Source of the DNA: Shinisaurus crocodilurus
Lineage: Eukaryota > Chordata > Lepidosauria > Squamata > Shinisauridae
Assembly (NCBI GenBank): GCA_021292165.1
Contig: CM037879.1
Coordinates: forward strand, 17,321,525-17,385,524
Length of the DNA: 64,000 bases
Direction of reading: 5' to 3'
Below, piece by piece: positions 21,958-32,808 of the stretch (position 1 is its first letter; every line of letters starts with the position of its first letter). A model generated the notes under the pieces. The model was not told the origin of the DNA, did not search any database, and saw nothing but the letters and a program-made list of their open reading frames with translations. A program made the translations under genes and the position numbers.

Positions 21958-23652
21958 CCGTATATACTCGAGTATAAGCTGACCCAACTATAAGCCGAGG
22001 CACCTAATTTCACCCCAAAAAACTGGGAAAACTTATTGACTCCAGTATAAGTCTAGGGTGGGAAATGCAGCAGCTACTGGTAAATTTAAAAAATAAATTT
22101 AAAAAATCAAGTTAAAGTACTTCATGCACACTATTTAATTCTACCAAATAAAATGTGTAGAAAATGGAATACTATTTAAAAATCCATTAGCAATATAAAA
22201 AAAAAAGTGACAAGATGTTGAAAAGCCTGTTCATAGAAGATTTGTGTGTCACTTGGCTCAAAAAGTCATAGGATTTATATACGGTACACAAAGTAGCTGT
22301 GGGGAGAGATCTTAGTCCTCCATAAGCACTGAGTAACAAGTAAAGAAAATGAATTCCTGGTACAGTAAAACTATCTTCTGGAAAGGCCTTTAAACAGAAT
22401 AAAAGAGGGGAGAAGGGAAGAGGAAGAAAGAAGGAACAAACAATTTTTTTTAGCACAAACGCATTCTAAATCCCCTTCCACTTTTTCTGTAGTCATTAAA
22501 GTTGTTCAGGAAACTCAAGCTCACTGAGGCCCTCCAAATTCCTTTAAGCTTTATGCTTAAAGCCCCGCTGCCGCCGAAGCCCCCCCAGGACACCTGCCGC
22601 CACCCCCAGACCCCCCCTGCCACCCCCGTCACCGTACCTGCTCCTGCCGCTGAAAGCCCCGCCGCCGCCGAAGAAGCCTCCCCTGCCGCCGAAGAAGCCC
22701 CGCCACCGCCGAAGAAGCCCCGCCACTGCCGAAGCCCCGCCGCCGCCGAAGAAGCCACGCTGCCGCCGAAGCCCCGCCGCTGCCGAAGCCCCGCTGCCAA
22801 CTTCCGCCGCCGAAGCCCCGCTGCCGCTGAAGAATCCTCGCCGCCGCCGAAGCCCCGGTGCCGCCGAAGAAGCCTCGCCGCCGCCGAAGCCCCGCTGCCG
22901 CCGAAGCCTCGCCGCCGCTGAAGCCCCGCTGGCGGCGGCGGAAGTTGGCGGCGGGGCTTCGGCGGCGGCGGGGCTTCGGCGGCGGCAGGGAGGCTTTTTC
23001 GGCAGCGGGGCTTCAGCGGCACCGGGGCTTCGGCGGCGGGGCTTCGGCGGCGGGGCTTCGGCGCGGCGCGGCTTCTTCGGCGCGGCGGGGCTTCTTCGGC
23101 GCGGCGGGGCTTCTTCGGCGGCGGCGGGGCTTCTTCGGCGGCGGCGGGGCTTCTTCGGCGGCGGCGGGGCTTCTTCGGCGGCGGCGGGGCTTCTTCGGCG
23201 CGGCGGGGCTTCTTCGCGGCGGCGGGGGCTTTTCAGCAGCGGGAGCAGGTATGGTGACTGGGGTGGCGGGGGGGTCTGGGGGTGGCAGCAGGGGTCCTGG
23301 GGGGGCTTCGGCGGCGGGGAGGCTTTTTCGGCGGCGGGAGCAGGTACGGTGAGGGGGGGTGGCAGGGTGGCCTGGGGGTGGCGGCAGGGGTCCGGGGGGG
23401 GCTTCGGCGGCAGCGAGGCTTTTTCGGCGGCGGGGAGGCTTTTTCGGCAGCAGCGGGGCTTTCGGCGGCGGGAGCAGGTACAGTGACGGGGGTGGCAGAG
23501 GGGGTCTGGGGGTGGCGGCAGGGCTCCTGGGGGGGCTTCGGCGGCGGCAGGGCTTCGGCAGCGGCGGCGCTGACTCGAGTATAAGCCGAGGGGGGCATTT
23601 TTCAGCACAAGAAATGGGCTGAAAAACTCGGCTTATACTCGAGTATATACGG
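21958..23652. mobile_element. 1.7-kb TIR element carrying a GC-rich inverted minisatellite
   Basis: The termini 21958-21979 and 23631-23652 are perfect 22-bp inverted repeats (core TATACTCGAGTATAAGC). The right end also forms a hairpin: 23574-23590 pairs with 23624-23640 and an inner TTTTTCAGC pairs with GCTGAAAAA. The left subterminal region repeats TATAAGC(C/T)GA words. Between them, after about 550 bp of AT-rich sequence, lies roughly 1 kb of GC-only minisatellite. No transposase frame. I recognise the terminal words from an interspersed vertebrate repeat but cannot name it. It lies in the intron between exons 11 and 10 of the window. Confidence 0.8.
22560..23572. repeat. GC-rich inverted minisatellite (GCCGCCGAAGCCCC units)
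   Basis: From about 22560 to 22930 the plus strand is built of C-rich units such as GCCGCCGAAGCCCC; from about 22930 to 23570 of their reverse complements such as GGGGCTTCGGCGGCGG. A longer module, C-rich at 22577-22665, recurs in inverted form three times, anchored by GGGAGCAGGT at 23241, 23336 and 23470. The array is thus a long imperfect palindrome. Long open frames cross it in several frames only because stop codons cannot occur in these units. Confidence 0.92.
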
Positions 23653-24808
23653 TAACTCTAAGGTCCAGTTGCATTGTATCATTTAGCCCCCTTTGGTGTC
23701 GAGAGTCGTTCTGGAGTGATTCTTTCACGTGAATACATGGGAAAACATTGAATCTAGGCAATTCATGTGCAGGTAATCTTGTGAGCTCAAAGTAGACTGA
23801 GCAAATGCTCTTCACAGGACTTCTGTGCGTAAACTGAATGGATGATCCCTTATAGTGAAAAACTGCCAAATATTTGCTCAAGCATCTACAGCATTCTAAG
23901 AAACATCTGATGAATGCTACTTGGCAATACTGGAAATTATTTGGCTGTTGCTATGACCTATGTGCATCCAAGACCTGAATTCAGTTGAGATGTTGAAATT
24001 GAGGTTCCAATGGCCAGTAGAGGCACAACATAACTAGGGGAATCTAATTAAAATAGCATTCTAAAAAAAATAAAAAAAAAAGTTTAGGAATGCTCCAGAG
24101 TTCATTTTAACCTGGGCTAGCAAGAGTCATACATAATGCTGAATTTGTGTGCGAGCATGGATGTAGGGAAATTTCATACAGGGGTGGGGTGGACATGCTG
24201 CTTAATTGTATGTTAGCCAAGCCAACATGATGCCAAAAGAGCAGAAGAAAAGAACTCCAAATTTACAACCTTTAAAAACATTCCTTAAGATTAAAATCAA
24301 AGGAATAAAACTGGAGAGGGGAAATAGAGAAAACGAGGATATGTAAAGTACTTTGCTGCTTGACAAACCGGGCATTACAGGCTTTAGCTGTGAGCTAATT
24401 TTCACAACCAAGATATTATCTCTGAAAACAGAGACTTTAAAAGGTAATGCTTGCAGACAGGTATTAAAATGTAATGTCACTTACAAGTGCTGTAACCCAC
24501 TGTATTGCAGATATGTTACTCACCTCAAAAACCACAACTGAATGCCAAGGTGGCTGCTAAGACCCTATCAGAAAGGGATTTATTAAAATACAACATAGAG
24601 CATCTCTAACAAATATGTGTGTTCAAAAGTGATTATGTAATCATGACAACTTGTTACAACCGATCTTGAATTTCTGCAAAATATTTTTATCGGGGGAAAA
24701 GCTAATTAAAAATGTATGAGGGGGGTTTAATACTCAACCTACTTAATTCAATAAGGTCTGTGTATCAGCATAAATCTCTGTGACATCTTTCAGTGCCGGT
24801 GTACTTAC
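23653..24808. other. LRPPRC intron, no recognised elements
   Basis: AT-rich remainder of the intron between the TIR element and exon 10 of the window. Confidence 0.5.
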
Positions 24809-24939
24809 AGTTCTTCTTTCAGGTTCATTGCCTCCTCTGCATTATCATGTCGACAGCACAAATTTATTAAGGCTGCATAGCCACCAACAACCATGTCCGG
24901 TTCATATTTGGTTTTCACTTCAAGGGCTTTTTGCATATT
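24809..24939 (-). CDS. LRPPRC: LRPPRC coding exon (10th in window)
   Basis: 131 nt, acceptor CTTCTAG, donor GTAAGT. Encodes [20 protein letters not shown] then [20 protein letters not shown], a textbook PPR helix pair. [14 protein letters not shown] is essentially invariant among vertebrates as I remember them. Ends with two bases (CT) of a Leu codon. Confidence 0.97.
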
Positions 24940-26285
24940 CTAGAAGGAGCATTAAGCAAAAGGTATGAACTAGAATAGAAAAGTCCATATGACATTTTGT
25001 ATTCCAGCATTTGCTGTGAAACTACATTTAGCGATGTATTCATAGCCTCTGTGCTTCTTGTTAAAAGCTCACGTGCTTTACATTTGTGAAAGAAAATAGT
25101 TATTTTAGAAAGTGGCTGCAACTTGTCCAATCTAAACCCTTGTTACATGACTGGTTTATATGCTTTGTTGGACATCTGAGGTATGCGTATAATTACTATA
25201 CAATTCCTTGCTTAAATATGTTAATGTTCATATTCAGTTAGAGCTCCACAGTTTTATTTTAACTTGGAGGGGGTTGGGGAGGAATAGTGTCAAACTTTTA
25301 AAACTAAGCAAGCATTTCCATATCCTTTTTTTTAAAAAGGCTGCCTGGCTATACATCATAATACATCTTTAACATACTGTGATGGTTCTAATGTCTATGA
25401 ACAGAGGTCATGTTAAAGCTTCTGCCATCATCATCCATGTATCAAGAAAAGAAGCCAGACCTGTTCACAGTCCATTACAGAATACAAGCTATAAGGTTAA
25501 CTATATTCTAGTTTGCTATAAAATCATGGACATTATGGCAACACAACGCAAACACAAAATTGGACCAAAGTCTGAGAATACCCAGCAAATTGCAGACCTA
25601 CACAAAAATATGAACTACAGCTGGATGCCTGCTGATGAAGGCAAGAGCCTCTTTATCTCAGAAAGCTTTTCTCCAGCAGGAAAATGGAATTTCAATCCTC
25701 ACATTAACCACCTTGTTATATTTGACTTGCAAATGACTATGCATGTATCAGTTGCTTGACAATCTAGATGTAAGAGACCAGAGCAGTGGCTTGAAAGGAC
25801 ATTTGGCATGTATGATAAACCTTTCACAGCTGTTACTATCATTCTCTTTGCAGATAACCATTAACAGACCAGAGCAATCCACAAACATGCCATTCAAGAG
25901 GTAACTGAAATGAGTTGACTTTTTTGCTTTAATTGTGTTTTTGTACTTCAGTATGATTTACAAGGGCCAAAACCAGAATCCACAAAACGGGATACTTTCC
26001 CTTGCTTACCTACACCAAACACTCATCTGAAACAAAACTTAAGTACACGCAACTGCATTTGCTCACATTTATCTGGGATTACCTTTACTTGTACCTCTTT
26101 CCCTAACTCCCTCCCTGAGTCTACATTTAGATGGTGAGCTCACTGGGTTAGGGACTTGTCTTTTACTTGAGTTATTCTGTAAAGTGCCATGTACACTTAT
26201 GCTGCTATACAGGAAAAATCATTACCATTCCTTTAAATATGATACTAGATGCTGGCAATGTAACTTTAAAATATTTGTAAGTTAC
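24940..26285. other. LRPPRC intron, no recognised elements
   Basis: 1.35 kb AT-rich intron. A 126-codon plus-strand open frame (25379-25759) shows no domain or similarity I recognise and I do not call it. Confidence 0.5.
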
Positions 26286-26399
26286 CTCTTCTGTACACAG
26301 AACATATATAAGCTGTTTTAGAACATCTCCAACAGGTTGATTCTTAGCTTTTAGTTGTTCAAGTTGCTCCTCCAAATCAGATGCCTGAAGTCCAGAGAA
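26286..26399 (-). CDS. LRPPRC: LRPPRC coding exon (9th in window)
   Basis: 114 nt (38 codons, phase 0 both sides), acceptor GTTTTAG, donor GTAACT. Encodes [20 protein letters not shown] then [18 protein letters not shown]. The first part is an acidic helical linker, the second (QP--DVLKQLI-VLC-EE) matches a conserved LRPPRC helix. Confidence 0.96.
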
Positions 26400-26749
26400 C
26401 TAAAACAACAGGAGAGCAAGATACCTTTTTTTATGTTTCAAGTTTGCATATATTAGGAAGAGAAGGACACTCTAATGCCACACTTTCCTTGGTGCCTTTC
26501 CCCTTACTCAACTGTGAGTACAAGTCCAAACAACAACTTTGAAGCGTGATAACTTTTTGCAGGAAGGTACAACGTTTACTAAAACCCTTAGAGCTACGTT
26601 TGCAACTGTCTAGGACTCATATTGCCCAAAACCTCTTAAAGAGGCTCCCCCATTGGGTGTAGGTACCCCCCCCCCACACACACGTTTAGGTCTTTGCATA
26701 CATAGGGCAGTTTTCAACAGGGTCACTCAGCCTCTGCTAGTTCCATTGT

Positions 26750-26985
26750 GCTTGCAGGAGTGACAGGTTATGTCATGGGGCTTTTGCACTTCTAAGAATT
26801 ACTTCAGAAATGCTTGTTTCTGGATCAGGACATGTCAGCAGAGCTCCCTTCTGCAAGCTCCGCTGACCTGACCTGTTCCAGAAATGAGCGGAAACGCTAG
26901 TTTTGGGTTATTTTTAGAAGCGTGACAGCCCCTTTGCACGAACAGTTGCTCCCACGAGTACACAGGCACAGTAGGATACTATGCA
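26750..26985. repeat. Relative of the TIR element at 13738
   Basis: Shares the facing GGACATGTCAGCAGAGCT and CCGCTGACCTGACCTGTTCC blocks, GAAATGAGCGGAAACGCTAG, and an end AGTAGGATACTATGCATT. Ends are less clear than in the 13738 copy. Confidence 0.5.
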
Positions 26986-27302
26986 TTAATAAGTACTCAA
27001 TACCAGTGGGGGCACACCGATTTGTGCATCCTCTCATTCCTGTCCAGTGTGGCATAAACACAGGCCTGAAACTATCCCTGTGAATAGCTCTAGTTTTTAA
27101 ATGAGGAAACAAAGTCACAGCAGACAAGCATCTCAGGTCTCTAAGCCAGTTTGTGGGAAAGCCAAGAATAGCAACAAGATATTCTCACCAGCACTCATTT
27201 TAGAAAAAGAATAAAGCAACATCAACCTTGGAAGCCAAGTATCCCTGCTGTATACACACAAAAAATTGATTAATGAAGAAATCTAGTTGCCAGTGTACAT
27301 AC

Positions 27303-27356
27303 TTTTGATAATTCTCCTTGCGATAACTTTTCTGCATCAGTCAATAAAATTGCATC
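27303..27356 (-). CDS. LRPPRC: LRPPRC coding exon (8th in window)
   Basis: 54 nt (18 codons, phase 0), acceptor ATTTTAG, donor GTATGT. Encodes DAILLTDAEKLSQGELSK. With the start of the next exon this is the least conserved stretch of the window's coding sequence and appears a few residues longer than the human linker as I recall it. Confidence 0.93.
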
Positions 27357-27705
27357 CTAAAATACAAAAAATGTGTAAGAATATATTTGAATATAAAGAC
27401 TAATACACACACACACACACAGACACACGATAAATTCGTTACAAAATCAAACAAATGTATATTTCAGTAATGTTACTAAGTGTTCTGTCCAGACATAGGA
27501 GTCTCCCTGTTCCCCACCCTCCCTTTATCCTCATATATAGAGCTTTAAAATTCTGTCTAAAACAAATATGCTTCCAAATTAAATAAAAAGGGTAACATTA
27601 TGATGCTTTTATAAATCAGAAATATTTATCTTAAGGTAATTGTATCTATAGGAAGTATATGTATTTCATATTCATAAAGACAATATTTAATTTACCACTA
27701 CAGAC

Positions 27706-27783
27706 CTTAATTAATTCGGGAACGTGGTGGTTGTCCAGTAGGTTGCGAATACCTCTGAAGATGTTAGGAGGGATTACTATATT
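27706..27783 (-). CDS. LRPPRC: LRPPRC coding exon (7th in window)
   Basis: 78 nt (26 codons, phase 0), acceptor CGTATAG, donor GTCTGT. Encodes [20 protein letters not shown] and VPELIK. An alternative AG seven bases further in would put TAA first in frame, so the upstream acceptor is chosen. IRGIRNLL-type core is conserved. Confidence 0.95.
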
Positions 27784-27994
27784 CTATACGAAGAGGTGGA
27801 GAAAATTACATGAGTTTTAAAAACACAATCTAACTGAGATAATTTCTGTTAGACAAATTTCAGACATAATTTAAGTCTCCAGCACTTGCATGTCATTGAG
27901 AAGTGGTCTGGTTGTACTTAAAAGCTGCAATTTCAAATCTAATAGATACATGTCAGGCAGGACAGGCATTATGTAGCAAAAAATGAAATGGTAC

Positions 27995-28101
27995 CATCTT
28001 CTTCAGCTGATGGAAGTATTGTCTCAACCGCTCCTCCTTGGCCTGTACCTCTAAGTCACTCATGCTGTCAATCAAGCTATAAAGAAAATAGCCAACAGCT
28101 T
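27995..28101 (-). CDS. LRPPRC: LRPPRC coding exon (6th in window)
   Basis: 107 nt, acceptor CCTCGCAG, donor GTACCA. Completing a Glu codon, it encodes [20 protein letters not shown] and [15 protein letters not shown]. Nearly identical to mammals across [27 protein letters not shown]. The intron to exon 7 is only 211 bp, the shortest in the window. Confidence 0.97.
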
Positions 28102-29267
28102 CTGCGAGGGGAAAAAAAACAAGAGAAAGCATTCCACTAAAATTACTGACACTGTCATGTTATCAAGATTAATTTATAAGAAATCATTTTGGTGTGAGAT
28201 GTCACCCTGATGAGAGGCTCTGAAATGGCAACAATGATCACTGAGGCATAGAGATTATGTGGTTTGGGAGCACATATCTAACTGGTGAGTGAAAGGAATA
28301 TTAATTATTTTCAAACCTGGTGACAGCTTTTCAGTACAGAATCTTTCTTCAATCTATTTTTTTCCACTGCTGTGTGACAGAAGCAGTACTGCCCAAGGCC
28401 TCTCCCCCCACTCTCCTGCCCACTACCCCAAAATAGTTGCCATAAATATTTTGTCATTTATTCAAAGGAAATAAAGAGAGCTTCCTAAAGCGCCGTGTAC
28501 ACAACTCTGTATATTTCACATTATTTACAATGCTTACTGCAGCTAGCGAGTGAACATGAACACAAGAAAGAGTATTAAATGATTTTTAACAACCAGATCC
28601 AATAATCCTGTGGAGAGCTGCTTATTAGCCAATGAAAATCAAGATTAACAAAAGATGCCGTATAGCTAACAGCACTAATTTTCTTTGGCACTCAAGCATA
28701 AAATGTATAGGAGCATCAGGAAGAAGTAATGAGCTTTTCGATAAGAGAACCACATAGTGACATGTACTGTATTCTCTTCATTATTTTTTAAAGAATGTTC
28801 AGCAGATCTTAAGACAATTTGTTCCAAAAGTAATATATTTGTGACACAAAGTGCCATTCTGTTCTAAAATATTACACACAGCTATTAAAATGTTTATTTC
28901 AGTGGCTTTAAAAACATTTTAATAGCTTTCTGTAATATAGAGAAGTTTGCTCGCATCTGCAAAGCATTTATTTAAATGCTTTGATTACATTATCAATGTT
29001 GCAATCTTTTCTATTTTACTTAACATGTGAGCATCTCTAAGAATGCAAAAACATTTTCAATTAAAAAGGGGGGGGAACCCTAATAAAACCTCATGGATCC
29101 CATAAAATATACTGTGATCATCTGGATGAAGATTTTACCCAACATGTTTTCAAATTTCACTTTCAAAAAGAAGTAATCAGTGTTTACGGTTGTAATCCCT
29201 CAAGCCCATCATTACACAGAAGAACGGATTTGTGGATAAGTTACAATCATAGAAATTGAAACTCTAC
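28102..29267. other. LRPPRC intron, no recognised elements
   Basis: 1.17 kb AT-rich intron with no repeat family that I recognise. Confidence 0.5.
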
Positions 29268-29325
29268 CAGTTGGTCCTGGAGGCGTCTGGCAATAACGTC
29301 CATCCTTGTACAACAGTTCTGTTAT
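29268..29325 (-). CDS. LRPPRC: LRPPRC coding exon (5th in window)
   Basis: 58 nt, acceptor CTTACCAG, donor GTAGAG. Encodes ITELLYKDGRYCQTPPGPT plus one base of Glu. ITELLYKDGRYCQ is identical to the human segment as I remember it. Confidence 0.97.
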
Positions 29326-29509
29326 CTGGTAAGACAGAATAATCGTACATTGCAGCCAAGAGAAGCAAGCAAGGGCAAATAGTATCTGAAATTGAATTCT
29401 ACAAATAATAAAGCATCTCTCCACTAAGGTATTATTCTACTCCACATCATAGCAATTCACTTCTTTAAAAGGAAAGCTTTTTTTCTCTAAATATGGTTTA
29501 TATATATGC

Positions 29510-29513
<4 letters not shown>

Positions 29514-29545
<32 letters not shown>
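29514..29545. repeat. CA dinucleotide microsatellite
   Basis: About 16 uninterrupted CA units, 190 bp into the intron after exon 5 of the window (on the upstream side in transcription). Confidence 0.96.
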
Positions 29546-29549
<4 letters not shown>

Positions 29550-30153
29550 GAAGTACAGAAATAAGAAAATCCATGATTCTGTTCATGTATCTTACCCACA
29601 TTAGTGATCATAAAGGAAGAACTACTTACAGCAATCATTAACCACTGTCATTTTGGGGAGTTAAAATTATGGGCCCAAATAGTTTCTCGATATTATTTAA
29701 AAATGGTTTTTAAAAAGGAAGTAATACTATGTATAGCACAGACACTATGCTTTTAAGAAAAAGTTAATTTTTGCCACTAGTTGCTAATCGCAAAAAATAG
29801 TAACAGTGCAATTCTAAATGTGGTCAGAGAAACCAAAGCAGTGGGTCTACCGCCTTCATCCCAAGCCCTGCTGGCTCACACTTGTCAGGGTGGAAGATAT
29901 GTGAGGAGGCAGTTTGGCTGGACTTTTCAGCCTGGTGGATCCTTTCATTTTAAATCCCCCTGCATTGGAAGCAATTAGGGGAGGGGGTTAAATTGGCTAT
30001 GCCAGCTCCAGATTGGGCCCCTCTTGGGGGAATGGAGCAGCTCTGCCCCACCCCTGCTCTGTTTTGGGGGCTTACAATGGATACCGCCTGCAGGAACACA
30101 GCTGGCAATAGTTTTCCATCAGTGGAGCTTTCCACAGACAGAACTGGGCTGCT

Positions 30154-30179
30154 GGGGGGGGGGACAGAGCCCCCCCCCC
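30154..30179. repeat. G10-N6-C10 hairpin
   Basis: Ten G (30154-30163), ACAGAG, then ten C (30170-30179). A perfect all-GC stem with a 6-nt loop. Confidence 0.85.
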
Positions 30180-30245
30180 AGTTGGTGGAGTCCACCCCAT
30201 CCCACCCCGCCACCACCCCAGGTAGGGATTAGGATTGCTCTGTAA

Positions 30246-30338
30246 GGCTGCAGTCCTAAACATAAGTACAAAGGATTAAGCCCCACTGAAAACAGTAGAG
30301 GTTATTTCCAAGTAAAATGGATAGGACTGCATTGTAGA
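30246..30338. repeat. Small TIR repeat, caatcctatg family
   Basis: Left GGCTGCAGTCCTAAACATA, centre AAGCCCCACTGAAAACAGT, right ATGGATAGGACTGCAT. Clear family member. Confidence 0.75.
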
Positions 30339-30944
30339 ACACATTTGGATGGCAATACCAACTGTGTTTACTATGTCCAGAGTAGTTTCTCAGATTTCAG
30401 TAAGATTTCAGGATAATGAGACTAAGCTTCTAAATACCTAACTAATTTTGACAGTGGCCCAGTTTGGCATATGAAAATTTGAAGTGGGAGACTTTGTCTT
30501 TCCCCACACCAACTGTTGCAGAGGTTAATTCTTTCCCTAAAACCACCCCCTCCCCTGAAACACACAGCTTTCCCATTAATGTTTACACACGACTTTGTTT
30601 GGGAAAAGTTACTTGTATCCATTATACACAACAGACACTGACTATGATCTGGCTGTTCTGCACGTGAGCAAACCACAGTGCCTATCCCAGAACATGCAGT
30701 GAGATTGTCAGCAATAGTGCTGATGACTTGCTCCCATCAGGTATGTCTATGAATAGGGCTCTTCTGCCTTAGGAACTGCATGTACAAGACCTGCATGTAC
30801 AACAAACACCCTAGCTGGAGGAGAGTAGCTATTTAAAATCCTAGGTACACTATACCCTGGATGTCTCAGTTTTGTGAATTTTTACTTCCTACGACGTCAC
30901 ATTTTAATGAAAGCTTTAAAAAGGACATTTGAGGATTCACATTG

Positions 30945-31278
30945 ACCTGGTTTGCACGTAACGACAACCCAGAGTACGGGCCGAGTATGGACTGCTGTTG
31001 AATCGTGTGTTGTTGTTGTTGAACTGTGGGTTGTCGTTATGTGTGAACCCTGAACTATGGTTTAACTATGGGCTGTTAACCACAAACACTCCAGAATTCA
31101 CAACCCAACAACAAACCATGGGTTCTCTTCCTGGGTTGTGTGTGGTAAAAAACCCCATAATTAAACCATTGTGCAGGGTTCACACATTATGACAACCCAT
31201 GATTCAACAACAACCCACAATTCAATGACAACCCATACTCAACCCATATGCTGGGTTGTCGTTACATGCAAATCAGGC
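30945..31278. mobile_element. TIR element, ggttcgcac/aacgacaaccca family (type copy)
   Basis: The ends 30945-30971 and 31252-31278 are 27-bp inverted repeats with about three mismatches (TTTGCACGTAACGACAACCC at the left). The interior is full of facing AACAACCCA / TGGGTTGT words. No coding capacity. Relatives at 15862, 34200, 35127, 41706, 43470, 56440 and 57007. I see no target duplication here, so the superfamily stays open (hAT-like is a guess). Confidence 0.75.
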
Positions 31279-32359
31279 TATTATCTGTTTTAAGCTGGGA
31301 AAGAATCTCAACTTCACTGGGAAAGTATAAACAAGGCCAGACTCTGCCGTTCTATGGGATGCCTTACAATCACATTCACTTTCACTAAGAAAATAACCTG
31401 CAGGCAATTAACATACTAGCTTGGATTTTTTTTTCTTCTCCAGACTTTCCAATGAGATGAAGTCTACACAAAAATATGGCCTGTTTCTACAAAATTAAGG
31501 AAATAATTATTAACAGAAGTAGCAATAAAACCAGTGTTTGCAACAGAGGACATAACATTCATAGTCAATTTATATATATATGAGAAGAAGTCTTGACTGA
31601 CTGACCAATGCCCAGCTCAAACCGTTTAATCTAGGAACGTGAAATTTTGGAACATAGTTTTTATGACGTAGACACCCACTAAGGAAGGATTTTTGGAAAT
31701 TCCGTCCTTAAGGGCGTGAAAAAAGGGGGCAAAATCGCCCCACTCTCATATCTCCTATGGGCAAAACAACAGGGGAGCAGTTATGCAAGTCAGCCTCACC
31801 TCATAATTGCTGCAGGAGCCGATAGGAGCAGTTATGCAAATAGCCCATACAACACTTAGACTGTTCGTATGAATTCCTGCAGGGGCCAATAAGGGTGGCT
31901 TTGCAAAACTCCCCTAGGCCATTTAGAATGTTCTCTGAGGGGGTGAAAAGGGAGGGAAACTTTTAAAATGATTGACTGAATGAATGACTGTTGTGTGTGG
32001 GGCGTCCCAAATCATGTGTGTCTGTGTGTACGGGCGTTTGCATGTGTCGCATAGGCTCCTACACGGTTGGATGGATCCACCCCAAACTTGGCACACATTG
32101 TCCATCACCCAAGGACAAAGACTGGCGGGTTCAAATCTCCGAAAAAGCCATCACTGCGCCTGTATGGCCCAAAATAGATGATAGCCAATGGCGTCACTTG
32201 GAATGTTTGCAGGGGCCATTCAGGAGCAGTTATGCAAATCACTCCAACGACATTTAGAATGTTCGTATGAACTGCCGCCACAGGGGCCCAATCAGGAGCA
32301 GATACGCAAATCTCTCCTACGTCAAAACAGAATGTTCATATGCACTGCAGCCAGGGCCT

Positions 32360-32808
32360 ACACGGGGGGTGGGGGGGAAGCTGGGATTACATTGTTGGGT
32401 AGTCCCAAGGGGGACGGGGAACAGGGATTTCATTGCTGTGTAGTCCTGGGGGGGGGGGAGCTGGGATTTCATTGTTGCGTAGTCCTGGGGGGGGGAGAGA
32501 GCAGGGATTTAATTGTGTAGTCTGGGGGGGAGCAGGGATTTCACTGTGTGGTACCGGGGGAGCAGGGGTTTCATTGTTGTGTAGTCCCGGGGGGGGGGAG
32601 CTGGGATTACATTGTGTGGTCCCGGGGGGGACAGGACGACGACAGGGATTTCATTGTGAAGTCCCGGGGGAAAGGAAATTTCATTGTGTAGTCCCTGGCG
32701 GGGGGGGGGGAAGAAATTTCATTGTATGGTCCGGGAGGGGGGGAGCTGGGATTTCATTGTGCAGTCCCGGGGGAGCTGGTAGTCCCAGGGAACTGGGATT
32801 TCATTGTG
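32360..32808. repeat. G-rich minisatellite (ggagcagggatttcattgtgtagtcc units)
   Basis: About ten irregular units of 30-50 bp, each with a run of 5-12 G, then AGC(A/T)GGGATT, TCATTGT and GTAGTCC. The array resumes briefly after the CR1 (34035-34080), showing the CR1 landed inside it. Multiple G runs give G-quadruplex potential on the plus strand. Confidence 0.88.

Noticed and set aside
22544..23608. Open frames of 354, 190 and 164 codons on both strands
   Set aside because: They run through the GC-only minisatellite, where stop codons cannot form in most frames; the predicted proteins are Pro/Ala/Arg or Gly/Arg repeats that mirror each other on the two strands.
25379..25759. 126-codon plus-strand frame in an LRPPRC intron
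   Set aside because: No domain or similarity that I recognise, no splice context, ordinary AT-rich composition. The same applies to 9887-10300 and 12672-13034.
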